This document shows, piece after piece, positions 32,852 through 40,175 of a stretch of 40,175 bases of DNA. The position numbers and the translations under genes were made by a program. The stretch's first letter is position 1. Each line of letters begins with the position of its first letter. This stretch comes from Planctomycetota bacterium (GTDB lineage: Bacteria; Planctomycetota; Planctomycetia; Pirellulales; Thermoguttaceae), in contig JAKPGL010000108.1 of NCBI GenBank assembly GCA_029550925.1, forward strand, positions 1-40,175, read 5' to 3'. The notes beneath the pieces are model-generated. The model saw nothing but the letters and a program-made list of their open reading frames with translations, was not told the DNA's origin and made no database searches.

Positions 32852-35458
32852 ATGCCTTTTATCCACATGAGGGGAAAGATGGCAAGCTGCATTTTTTGGT
32901 TCGGCCTTGGGGAAAATCGGCCTTCATGGGAAAGCCAAAGGAGGCCAGGAAAACGATTCCGGGCACGTAACCGGTTGATTTGGACGCTCCTGGGCCTCCT
33001 GGGGGTGATCCTCGGCGGCATGAGGGAGTGTTGGGCGGGGGAAACGGACGCCGCCAAAGCCCTTGGCCGGGATGTCGAAATCAGCGGGCTGGACCTGACG
33101 GTGATCGGGGTATATCTGGTCGGTATTGTAGTGCTAGGCTGTTGGGCCGCCCTGCGACGCAAAGGCTCCCGCGGAAGCGATTACTTCCTGGCCGGCAAAT
33201 CCCTGGGTTGGCCGATCATCGGTCTGGCTCTTTTTGCCACCAATATCTCGACCATCCATCTAGTCAGTTTTGCCCAGAACGGTTACACCTCCGGCCTGGT
33301 CTATGGCAACTACGAATGGATGGCCGCCTTCACCTTGGTGGTCCTGTCGCTCTTTTTTGCTCCGTTCTATCTCCGATCCGGAGTAACCACCCTGCCTGAT
33401 TTCATGGAACGCCGGTATAGTCAGGGAAGCCGAAATTTCTTGGCTATTTTGTCCATCTTCTCGGCCATCGTGGTCCATATCGGTTTTTCGCTCCATACCG
33501 GGGCCATTGTGCTGGAGGGAACGCTGCTGCCCACATTGGGCGTCGAACAGCCGGAACGCTTTCGGGCGCTCACCATCCTGGGCCTGTGCGGGGTAACAGC
33601 CATCTACACCATCGTCGGCGGACTGCTGGCCGTGGTGGTTACTGAATCCATCCAAACGGTGGTATTGCTTTTGGGTTCCTTGTGTCTGACGGCCATCGGT
33701 TTTTGGATGATTGGCGGTTGGAATCGGCTGGTCGAGCTCGTGCATCCGGTCAATCTCTCCATGCTCCGGGCCAGCAACGATCCGACAGAAACCACCTGGT
33801 ATGCCGTGTTTTTGGGGTATCCGGTGTTGGGCATCTGGTATTGGTGTACGGATCAGACGATTGTCCAACGGGTTCTGGGCGCCAAAAGCGAATACGACGC
33901 CCGGATGGGGCCGCTTTTTGCCGGGTTTATCAAAATCCTGCCGGTTTTCCTCTTTGTCTTGCCGGGGGTGATTTGTCTGGGGCTAGTGAATTTGGGCGTA
34001 GAAAATGGCGGTCTGCCGCCGTTGCCGACCCGGCCCGACGGCTCGCCAATGACCGAACGCACCTACACCCACATGATCCAGACCATGCTTTGGCCAGGGA
34101 TGCGCGGCGTGGTCATTGCCGCCATGTTGGCCGCCCTGATGAGCACGGTCTCCGGTTCGCTCAACTCCATTGCCACCCTGGTAAGCTACGACATTTACCG
34201 CCGGTTTGACCCCGGCGCCTCCGAACGCCGACTGGTGCGGGTGGGCCGGATTGTTACTTTCTTGGCTATGTGCGTGGCGGTTGGCTGGTCGCTGGTGATC
34301 GCCCGGCTTGGTGAGACGATCTTTCAGGCGATGGTGGATGTCTTTCCGGTGGTTGCCCCGCCGACGGCTGTGGTATTTTTATGGGGGGTGTTTTGGCGGC
34401 GGACCTCGGCCAGGGCGGCCCTATGGACCCTGGTCGGCGGCGCCTGCGTCGGCATGATGATCTACGGGGCAAAACTGATGGAAAACTTCGGCCTGTTTGA
34501 ACTGCTGCTAGGCCGCTCGCTCCGAGATACTAGCCCACGGCTTGCCGATTTTGTGGCCACCAACGGCCTTTTCATGGCCTTTATTCTCTTTGTGGCCGAG
34601 TCGGTGTTCATCTGGGCCGTTTCGCTGATTTGGCCCCACCAGCACACTCAGGAAAGCCAGGCCCTGGTCTGGCGATCGCCGCTGGATGCCCTCCGGGACG
34701 GATCGGTCCGGCCCGGACTGCGGGACTACCGGGTGGTGGCCGCCCTGCTGGTGCTCGTGATGATCGGTCTGTATTGGGCCTTTTCCACCAAGGAGGTGTA
34801 TTATCCGATCCACGGCCTGGTGAGCCTAAATGGCAAACCCGTTATTGGGGCGGTTGTAGAACTCCAGACGGAGGATCCTCGGCTTTGTGCGGAACTTTGC
34901 ACTGGGATAAAAGGCGAGTACCACTTTGCCACCCCGCAGCGGGCAGGCGGCGCACCGGCTGGTACCCGCTATCGGGTCCGTATCCGGCCAGCCAGGGACT
35001 ATCTGGTTCGGTTGGCTGAACCGCCAAGTCCAACAGAAAAATCGCCAGGGGGGCAAAACTTGTCCCCTAGCGGTCCTGCACCGGCCAGCAACCTGACTCA
35101 TCCAGCAGGCAAACCGAATCCAGCCGCCGCTAAGCAACCGGATTTCTCCGTGAATTCGGGCGAAATGGTCGAGCCAGCCCAAATTGCCGAAGTGCTGGCC
35201 TGGCTGCCCGCTGGCACGCCGGTGCAGGAGAATCTGCAAGCGGGCCAACGGGTCTTCCGGTTCCAAATCGGCCAGGAGACCAAGGAGGTGCGTGTTCCGG
35301 CGGAGGCAGCGGTTCGTCTTGTGCGAGCCACCCCGATTCCGCCGAAATATCAAGAATACGCCGCCTCCGGCATTGAGTGGGCGCTAGACTCTTCCTCCCC
35401 GGCCTTCGATCCGCAAACAGAGCGGTTCCGCTTCGACCTGGAACTAGCCGCCCCATAG
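32852..35458 (+). CDS. Sodium:solute symporter with C-terminal soluble extension
   Basis: 868 residues from the ATG at 32852 (AGGAGA site); ATG 32879, with a GAGGGG site, is a possible alternative. A hydrophobic segment at about 42-56 ends in AGET, like a signal peptide. The SSS core spans about 80-645, with DYFLAGKSLGWPIIGLALFATNIS, the NYEWMAAFTLVVLSLFFAPFYLRSG region and SVSG-like MSTVSGSLNSIATLVSYDIYRR, the sodium-site-like helix. The tail (about 650-868) starts with YYPIHGLVSLNGKPVIGAVVELQTED, a carboxypeptidase-regulatory or transthyretin-like beta domain, then a Pro/Ser linker and a second beta-rich part. Similar tails occur on secreted planctomycete proteins, seldom on a symporter. 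Substrate unknown; sugars are likely by family. Repeat family B copy 2 begins three bases after the stop. Confidence 0.92.
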   Translation: MPFIHMRGKMASCIFWFGLGENRPSWESQRRPGKRFRARNRLIWTLLGLLGVILGGMRECWAGETDAAKALGRDVEISGLDLTVIGVYLVGIVVLGCWAALRRKGSRGSDYFLAGKSLGWPIIGLALFATNISTIHLVSFAQNGYTSGLVYGNYEWMAAFTLVVLSLFFAPFYLRSGVTTLPDFMERRYSQGSRNFLAILSIFSAIVVHIGFSLHTGAIVLEGTLLPTLGVEQPERFRALTILGLCGVTAIYTIVGGLLAVVVTESIQTVVLLLGSLCLTAIGFWMIGGWNRLVELVHPVNLSMLRASNDPTETTWYAVFLGYPVLGIWYWCTDQTIVQRVLGAKSEYDARMGPLFAGFIKILPVFLFVLPGVICLGLVNLGVENGGLPPLPTRPDGSPMTERTYTHMIQTMLWPGMRGVVIAAMLAALMSTVSGSLNSIATLVSYDIYRRFDPGASERRLVRVGRIVTFLAMCVAVGWSLVIARLGETIFQAMVDVFPVVAPPTAVVFLWGVFWRRTSARAALWTLVGGACVGMMIYGAKLMENFGLFELLLGRSLRDTSPRLADFVATNGLFMAFILFVAESVFIWAVSLIWPHQHTQESQALVWRSPLDALRDGSVRPGLRDYRVVAALLVLVMIGLYWAFSTKEVYYPIHGLVSLNGKPVIGAVVELQTEDPRLCAELCTGIKGEYHFATPQRAGGAPAGTRYRVRIRPARDYLVRLAEPPSPTEKSPGGQNLSPSGPAPASNLTHPAGKPNPAAAKQPDFSVNSGEMVEPAQIAEVLAWLPAGTPVQENLQAGQRVFRFQIGQETKEVRVPAEAAVRLVRATPIPPKYQEYAASGIEWALDSSSPAFDPQTERFRFDLELAAP

Positions 35459-35460
35459 GG

Positions 35461-35689
35461 ATTGATATCTACACGTTTTGAACTGCGGTGGGAAGGCCGT
35501 CCGTAGGATGGCCGACAAACCGCTTTGTTTTAGACCTTCCTCCATTCGGGAGAACTTCGTCCATTGGGGAGAACTTCGCTGGAGAAGGTTTTTGTTGCCC
35601 AAGCGGCGTTGCAGGACATGCCCTCCCTTTGCCGCCGCACTCTTAAGGAGGCCTCCCCCTCAGCGACGCCAAGTTATGTAGATACCAAT
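35461..35689. repeat. Family B repeat element, copy 2
   Basis: 229 bases bounded by ATTGATATCTACAC (35461) and TATGTAGATACCAAT (35675-35689), an inverted pair. Inside: GGATGGCCGACAAACCGCTT, TCGGGAGAACTTCG and CGCCGCACTCTTAAGGAGGCC. Part of the inside is duplicated (GGGAGAACTTCG twice). A family A-like right end (CATTCGGCGGAAAAGTGTTCC) follows directly. Confidence 0.75.
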
Positions 35690-35716
35690 ACATTCGGCGG
35701 AAAAGTGTTCCGATTT

Positions 35717-36508
35717 CTATTTTTCCGCCCAAACGGGGGGCAGCATGATTTCGGATTTGGGCAACTTCTTGAAGCACATAAACCAATCCAAGCAGGTTAC
35801 CCCCGGCTCTTTGCCGCGAACGCGGTCTTCGGCGGTTCCGCAGGAACCCGCAGGCGGCACGATCACATCCTCGCCGGGTTGCCAATCGGCTGGAGTGGCC
35901 ACATTATGTTTATCGGTGGTCTGAAGGGCTACCACTAAGCGAAGGATTTCCAATATATTGCGTCCATTGCTCAGGGGATAATAGAGCACCGCTCGGACCT
36001 TCGCTTGCGGATCGATGATAAAGACCGCCCGGACTGCATGGGTATCGTCGGCCGATGGTTGCACCATGCCGTACTTTCGGGCCACTTCCATCTTCAGATC
36101 GGCAATCACAGGAAAGGTTACCTCGACCCCTTCCATGCCTTTGTATCGGATCTTTTCTTTGATCGTCCGGAGCCAAGCGATGTGACTATAGTTGCTGTCG
36201 ATCGATAGTCCGATCAGTTTACAATTGATTGCCTCAAATTGAGGCATCAGCTTGGCAAAGGTCATGAATTCGGTAGTGCACACCGGCGTAAAATCAGCCG
36301 GATGGCTAAACAACACCACCCATTTGCCCTTGTAATCATCGGGGAACTTCATTTTTCCCTGGGTAGTAACCGCTTCAAAGGCCGGTGCTGGCTCACCAAT
36401 CAAAGGAACTCTCGGCGTCACAACCTGTTCGTCCATACTCCATCCTTTCTGGGTAACAAGACAAACCACAAAACATGTCCCAACCAAACAAGCCCATCGA
36501 AACCCCAT
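35717..36508 (-). CDS. Archaeal-type (Prx6-family) peroxiredoxin with possible signal peptide
   Basis: 263 residues from the ATG at 36508. The peroxidatic Cys is C77 in ADFTPVCTTEF, with Thr74 and Arg161 as partners. The C-terminus has C223, C239 and C245 (TCLDWFMCFKK, C-x5-C), the resolving pattern of archaeal thioredoxin peroxidases such as that of Aeropyrum. It reduces hydrogen and organic peroxides, and such proteins form decamers. Two starts are plausible: 36508 with AGGAGGG and a hydrophobic, signal-like MGFRWACLVGTCFVVCLV, and 36436 with AAGGA giving a cytosolic form (MDEQVV). It may be exported, an unusual place for this class. No redox partner gene is next to it. Confidence 0.92.
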   Translation of the reverse strand: MGFRWACLVGTCFVVCLVTQKGWSMDEQVVTPRVPLIGEPAPAFEAVTTQGKMKFPDDYKGKWVVLFSHPADFTPVCTTEFMTFAKLMPQFEAINCKLIGLSIDSNYSHIAWLRTIKEKIRYKGMEGVEVTFPVIADLKMEVARKYGMVQPSADDTHAVRAVFIIDPQAKVRAVLYYPLSNGRNILEILRLVVALQTTDKHNVATPADWQPGEDVIVPPAGSCGTAEDRVRGKEPGVTCLDWFMCFKKLPKSEIMLPPVWAEK

Positions 36509-36667
36509 GTTTCATCCCTCCTCAAAAAAGCCGACACTCCGAACGACCCGCTCTTGCCAAGGAAAAACACTTTCCTAACAAAGCAAACGAACGCGTGGCC
36601 CATCTTGAAAGGTAAAAACTTCACCTAGAAGGCGACTCAAAAATCAACCCAAAAGATGAGAAAAATG

Positions 36668-36832
36668 GAATACTTTAACCGAATGGAAGTCTCCACTCCT
36701 CTCATCCCTGCGAAAGCGGGGCTCCAAGGCACAAATAAAAGAACAGCAAAATTCTGGATTCCCGCTTCCACGGGCACGACAATTGATGCACCTTCTTCCC
36801 AATAGGTATCCTTCCGTCGGCGGAAGTGTTCC
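36668..36832. repeat. Family A nested inverted-repeat element, copy 6 (degenerate)
   Basis: Left end TACTTTAACCGAATGGAAG and right end CCGTCGGCGGAAGTGTTCC are decayed outer repeats. Inside are CTCATCCCTGCGAAAGCGGGG and ATTCCCGCTTCCACGGGC. The general layout is kept. Confidence 0.5.
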
Positions 36833-37000
36833 AGAAACATTATCCCCGAAACTTTTGCCCTTCTCCAATGTAACCAAAAGAGACGCTAATAATTATTTCT
36901 CTGCGAGCAACCAAAGGCAAGAGCCCATCAGTACAGCGAGTTTCCCAAAGAAGCGATGCGAAGGACTTGTACCCAGGGAGTTATTGCTGGTTCTGGGATA

Positions 37001-37201
37001 TAGGTATCTACAAGAATGCAGCGGCAAGGCCGTTCGAAGGATGGCCGACAAACCGCTTCGTTTTAGAGCTTCCTCTATTCGGGAGAACTCCGCTAAAGAA
37101 GGTTTTAGTTGCCCAAGTGGCGTCGCAGGACCTCCCGGTCCTTTGCCGCCGAACTCCTAAGGGGGCCTCCCTCCTCAACGTCGCCGAGTTGGCGATACTA
37201 T
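37001..37201. repeat. Family B repeat element, copy 3
   Basis: 201 bases. Left end TAGGTATCTACA (37001-37012). Inside GGATGGCCGACAAACCGCTT and CTATTCGGGAGAACTCCG match copy 2. Right end GGCGATACTAT is a decayed partner of the left. Confidence 0.7.
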
Positions 37202-37224
37202 GATTCGCGCGAAAACGGCAGTCC

Positions 37225-37297
37225 AGGCTTCCTTGGCATGCCCCCTTGTGTCATTCCCGCGCAAGCGGGAATCTAGGCTTCCTTGGAACGCCCCCTT
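37225..37297. repeat. Family A inner hairpin flanked by a direct repeat
   Basis: ATTCCCGC-GCAA-GCGGGAAT (37253-37272) is the inner family A hairpin alone, like Neisseria dRS3-type repeats. AGGCTTCCTTGG followed by a CCCCCTT block occurs at 37225-37247 and again at 37275-37297, flanking it. This could be a small insertion with a 23-base target duplication or a relic of unequal exchange. Confidence 0.5.
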
Positions 37298-37300
37298 TCC

Positions 37301-38191
37301 TCACCGGCCCCGGAGCCGAAGGAGCGATTTCTCGTAGAATTGGTGTTCGGTTTCCAGGCCGTTTTGTTTGGACCAGTCGGCCAGTTTTTCGTAGCGGGTT
37401 GCCGGATCGACGCCGGTGGCATAGACCAGTTTGGCCAGGCAAATCGGGCAAAGCCAAAGCGGCCGCCGATCCGACTCGGCCCGGTGGTTCGAGCCACACA
37501 TGTTGCACTGAAAATAAACACAGTGAAACATACCGAACATATGGGCCACCTCATGGGTGGCCGTCTTCAGGGTGCGACGCAGACAGAGTAGATACGCCTC
37601 CTTGCCCTGGTCTGGGTCGCCATTTCGATAGATCGACCAGACGCCCACCCGATCCTCCAGCGACGCCTGGCCGAAGACGAAATTCCAGCCCGGCCCTGGC
37701 CAAAGGTCCGAAGTCGTAAGAGCGATCCGGGCCGCCGCATCCTCCGGCAAATCGGGCCGAAGCACCTTCTCCAAGACATAACTGGTCAAAATCTGCCGAT
37801 CGCCCCACAGCGGATGCACCCGTCGGGCTTCTGCCGGAATGATCGACAGGGGCAACTCCTTCTGCATCTGCACCGGCAGGCCAAAATATATTTCCATGAA
37901 GGTAGCGGTTTGCTGGAGGATTTTTCGCTGGGCCGGTCGAAAATCGCCCAGCGGCTGGATGTAGATGACCCGGCGTCGGCCGTCGGCCCGCTGAGGCCGA
38001 CTTTCCACAAATTCTCGGTAGGTTTGCCCTGGCTCTGGATGTACGGCCAGCCAATCGCCCGGCCCAGGCGGCGGTAGCTTCTGATGGAGCGGCAAAAGTA
38101 CCCGGAACTTCGCCGGCAAATCCGAAGGATCGTAGTCGGCTGCCATCGTTAGCCATCCTCCCCAAAGACCTCCTAAAACCATCCATAACAT
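37301..38191 (-). CDS. Archaemetzincin-family zinc metalloprotease
   Basis: 296 residues. The active site at 213-224 reads HEVAHMFGMFHC, then C229, M231 and SN at 234-235, and C248-x2-C251: this is the archaemetzincin pattern HExxHxxGxxxC-x4-CxM with a later CxxC. H213, H217 and H223 bind the catalytic zinc and E214 is the base; the four cysteines bind a second zinc. The start ATG at 38191 has AAGGGG nine bases upstream. The N-terminus (MLWMVLGGLWGGWLTMAAD) looks like a short signal peptide, whereas family members are normally cytosolic. The region between (about 20-200) has no other domain. Substrate unknown. On the same strand as the CorC-like gene upstream but separated by a hairpin cluster. 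Confidence 0.92.
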   Translation of the reverse strand: MLWMVLGGLWGGWLTMAADYDPSDLPAKFRVLLPLHQKLPPPGPGDWLAVHPEPGQTYREFVESRPQRADGRRRVIYIQPLGDFRPAQRKILQQTATFMEIYFGLPVQMQKELPLSIIPAEARRVHPLWGDRQILTSYVLEKVLRPDLPEDAAARIALTTSDLWPGPGWNFVFGQASLEDRVGVWSIYRNGDPDQGKEAYLLCLRRTLKTATHEVAHMFGMFHCVYFQCNMCGSNHRAESDRRPLWLCPICLAKLVYATGVDPATRYEKLADWSKQNGLETEHQFYEKSLLRLRGR

Positions 38192-38315
38192 TTTCGATTC
38201 CCCTTAAAGAAAAGCTATGTCCGTCTGAAAACGTCGCCACTGTCCTGACTAGAAAAAGCCGAGCGGCTGGAGGTGGCTACAGAAACCTCCTCAGGCAGAG
38301 CGGGGCATGAATCGC

Positions 38316-38393
38316 CCGCCTAAACAGGCGGCGTTACGTAGCTTAGGCTGTCTAGCCTGAGCCGTAACGCCCGCCAAACAGCGGGCGTTACGG
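38316..38393. repeat. Cluster of overlapping strong hairpins
   Basis: A perfect 13-base stem, CCGTAACGCCCGC (38362-38374) with GCGGGCGTTACGG (38381-38393), loop CAAACA. A second hairpin CCGCC-TAAACA-GGCGG lies at 38316-38331. A third long pairing, GGCGGCGTTACG (38327) against CGTAACGCCCGCC (38363-38375), is mutually exclusive with both. No T-run follows in either direction. Repeat DNA or an mRNA-end structure for the CorC-like gene. Confidence 0.65.
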
Positions 38394-38412
38394 AACATCT
38401 ATTCCAGATTGT

Positions 38413-39723
38413 TCAGTCTTTTTCCGGCAGTTTTACTAGCACCCGGTCGATCCGCATTCCATTCATTTGGACGACTTCCATCTGGATGCCTTGCCACTGG
38501 AGTCGGTCGCCTGGTTTAGGAATCCGATCCAGCCCTGCCAAGACCAGCCCGGCCACGGTATGAAAAGTGCGGGTTTCCGGTGTGCGAAGATCCTCCCGGC
38601 CAAGCCGATCGAAAAAATCCTCTACATTCATTCGGCCGTCAACCAGCCAGGTCCGCTCATCCTGCTGGATAATCTGTTGTTCTGTATCTAGCCGATGTTC
38701 ATCGTGGATTTCGCCGACCAACTCCTCCAAGACATCCTCCAGGGTCACCAGTCCTTCGGTGCCGCCGTATTCATCCAGCACAATGGCCATCTGGACCCGC
38801 TTTTGCCGAAACATCTCCAAAAGTCGATCAAGCCCCAGCGAACCAGGCACCATCAGCGCAGGCCGAAGCATTTTTCGCAGTTCGATCGGCCAGCCCAAAT
38901 GCTGCTGGCGTAAAAGGTCCTTCGTATAGACAAACCCGATGATGTGGTCGATGTCGCCCTCATAGACCGGTAGCCGGGAAAACCCCGCCATGGCGACAAT
39001 GCCGATGACCTGTTCCGGGGGGGTATCCACATCCATCGCGTCGATTTCAATTCTGGGGTGCATGATTTCCCGCACCGTGCGATCGCCGAATCGCAAGGCC
39101 CGCTGAGCCACGCGCTCTTCGGAACGGGCGATGACTCCCGTAGTAGCTCCTACCTCGAGCCAATGTTCGATCTCTTCCAGAGAGACATCGGTAGAGAGGG
39201 GGCGTCGGCCTCGGAGCAGAAAAACCACCGGCCTGGCCGCCGTCTCGATCAACCATTGCAGGGGCCGCAGCAACCGAACCCAGAGTTCAACCGGCCAAGC
39301 GATCCAGAGGGCGGCCCGGTCGGAAATCCCTTCTGCGAGGCGTCTGGGGATGATCTCTACCAGCAGGCCCCAGACAATCGCCAGCACCCCAACCAACAGC
39401 ACGAAGGCGACTTTCGAACTCCAGCCTTCTGCCCAAGCCCACAGCAGGTTTTCCAGTCGCCGTTGCAAGGGCGTCCAAAGGGTTGCCGTGGACAGACCGG
39501 CTGCGCCAAGCCCTAAAACGCCGATGGTCCACCGCAGGAGCATCCAGACCTCACTTTTCGGGTGTGAGAGGTCCAAGGCCCTTTGGGCGGTGCGTCGGCC
39601 CTGGTCGGTCCATTCCTTCAGGCGACTTCGGGAGACTGTTCGCAGAATGATCTCCGCCCAGGAGAACAACCCGGCTAAGATCAACAAAGTTAATGTGAGG
39701 GCCACAGCGACGGAACTGGTCAT
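38413..39723 (-). CDS. CorC/HlyC-type membrane protein with DUF21-like region and CBS pair
   Basis: 436 residues. N-terminal membrane part (DUF21/CNNM type) has segments at about 5-28, 63-84, 106-126 and 137-170. CBS domain 1 lies at about 222-275 ([51 protein letters not shown]) and CBS domain 2 at about 285-340 ([33 protein letters not shown]). A CorC_HlyC domain follows at about 352-433 and ends in [13 protein letters not shown]. Such proteins are linked to magnesium or cobalt efflux and membrane maintenance; the name hemolysin is historical. The start at 39723 has GGAAG nearby. The full protein seems complete. Confidence 0.93.
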   Translation of the reverse strand: MTSSVAVALTLTLLILAGLFSWAEIILRTVSRSRLKEWTDQGRRTAQRALDLSHPKSEVWMLLRWTIGVLGLGAAGLSTATLWTPLQRRLENLLWAWAEGWSSKVAFVLLVGVLAIVWGLLVEIIPRRLAEGISDRAALWIAWPVELWVRLLRPLQWLIETAARPVVFLLRGRRPLSTDVSLEEIEHWLEVGATTGVIARSEERVAQRALRFGDRTVREIMHPRIEIDAMDVDTPPEQVIGIVAMAGFSRLPVYEGDIDHIIGFVYTKDLLRQQHLGWPIELRKMLRPALMVPGSLGLDRLLEMFRQKRVQMAIVLDEYGGTEGLVTLEDVLEELVGEIHDEHRLDTEQQIIQQDERTWLVDGRMNVEDFFDRLGREDLRTPETRTFHTVAGLVLAGLDRIPKPGDRLQWQGIQMEVVQMNGMRIDRVLVKLPEKD

Positions 39724-39856
39724 GGAGGCTTCCTACCTTGGCTATCCAAAGCCTTGCCCCTCTGGGGAAACTACCTCTTTCGGGGAAGATGCATTCCTGC
39801 CACCCCCTGAGAAAGCATCCCTTCCCCCCTGCCCTGGTGAGCACTCTAGTTAATAG
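39724..39856. other. Short intergenic region before the family C element
   Basis: Contains the presumed promoter of the CorC-like gene on the minus strand; no gene is seen. Confidence 0.3.
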
Positions 39857-39982
39857 CTGGAGTTTTGCAAATTTGGGATTTCCACCGATCTTGTACACTA
39901 CCGACCCTCAAAAATCACGGGATTTTTGAGGGTCCTGTTCAGTATACGAACACCTGAACAAGCCCATTTTGTAAAACTCCAG
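39857..39982. repeat. Family C palindromic MITE-like element, copy 2
   Basis: 126 bases, about 96 percent identical to copy 1 at 23007-23132 by eye. Terminal repeats CTGGAGTTTTGCAAA are nearly complete. The central stem is perfect here: GACCCTCAAAAATC with GATTTTTGAGGGTC. It is flanked by TTAATAG at 39850-39856 and 39983-39989, a 7-base direct repeat. It encodes nothing. Confidence 0.9.
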
Positions 39983-40167
39983 TTAATAGCTTATCATAAA
40001 CGTGATTTTTCTAAAACCTGCCTTCTTCAAGGGGCTTGCCGGGGGGGCATTTACACCCCAAATGGATTGGCCGTTCCACGCTCTCTCGCCTCAGGCTTTT
40101 CCAGTACAGGGGCTTGGAGTGTTTCCCTTGCTGTGGGATAAAGGAAAGAAGAAGGCTTTGGATTTTG

Positions 40168-40175
40168 GTAACATT
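40168..40175. repeat. Possible left end of another family A element, cut by the window edge
   Basis: GTAACATT at the very end follows TTTTG, exactly as at the left end of copy 3 (14778-14790). Only eight bases are visible, so the call is weak. Confidence 0.35.

Larger units (their letters stand above)
36509..37300. other. Repeat-filled intergenic region, no gene seen
   Basis: About 790 bases between two minus-strand genes. It holds family A copy 6 (36668-36832), family B copy 3 (37001-37201), a family A inner hairpin (37249-37272) and a 23-base direct repeat around it. The promoter of the peroxiredoxin gene should lie just after 36509. Confidence 0.6.

Noticed and set aside
1503-37300. CRISPR array made of the repeated ATTCCCGC hairpins
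   Set aside because: Copies are kilobases apart, in both orientations and not regularly spaced; no cas genes are present.
37551-38240. Minus-strand frame of 229 residues overlapping the archaemetzincin gene
   Set aside because: Same strand but another frame; the archaemetzincin frame has full catalytic motifs, this one none.
39131-39853. Plus-strand open frame of 240 residues
   Set aside because: Antisense to the CorC-like gene, with no start site or domain.
1-40175. tRNA, rRNA or complete insertion sequence
   Set aside because: I looked for T-loop/anticodon patterns and transposase motifs and found none.

Overview
The window looks like a piece of a planctomycete chromosome, most like the Pirellulales and possibly a thermophilic relative such as Thermogutta. 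This is inferred from gene families, not from a marker gene. The supporting families are a DUF1080-ThuA fusion, a DUF6268-like outer-membrane barrel, the remnant of a LamG/PEP-CTERM protein, a long coiled-coil FtsK/EssC-like ATPase with two small helical partners, a sodium:solute symporter with a soluble tail, and many secreted proteins of unknown function. Most genes are GC-rich; one membrane-protein gene (9555-11297) is clearly AT-richer. I see no rRNA, tRNA, CRISPR array or complete insertion sequence.

Layout. 1-434 is the cut end of a UxaA-type sugar-acid dehydratase gene, divergent from an alpha/beta hydrolase (673-1497). A pair of unknown envelope genes (1697-3531, minus) and an ABC-F ATPase (4038-5960, plus) follow, then a membrane-anchored protein with a degenerate GGDEF domain (6366-8402). 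Between 8403 and 11388 lie a repeat element, a broken PEP-CTERM gene and two membrane proteins. From 11389 to 21667 all genes are on the minus strand and mostly encode envelope or secreted products: an M28/glutaminyl-cyclase-like enzyme, DUF1080-ThuA, a tandem parvulin foldase, a beta-barrel protein, and an FMN-type glutamate synthase-related protein. The last is divergent from an NrpR-type regulator (22002-23006), and the shared intergenic region carries a GGAA-N6-TTCC palindrome, the motif known for archaeal NrpR operators. birA follows.

The 24378-29427 block (minus) is a tightly packed operon: a coiled-coil protein, a TTG-started WXG100-like small protein, and an FtsK/EssC-like ATPase with one intact and two degenerate ATPase modules. 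It looks like a type VII secretion-like module. After it come a thermonuclease, a zinc-ribbon protein, a seven-iron ferredoxin, a divergent ECF-like sigma factor, the symporter, a peroxiredoxin of archaeal type, a probable secreted archaemetzincin and a CorC/HlyC-type CBS protein.

The intergenic regions are full of small non-coding mobile-looking DNA: at least six copies of a nested inverted-repeat element (family A), three copies of a roughly 200-bp element (family B), and two 126-bp palindromic elements (family C) flanked by 6-7 bp direct repeats. Several of these abut gene ends, and some supply stop codons.
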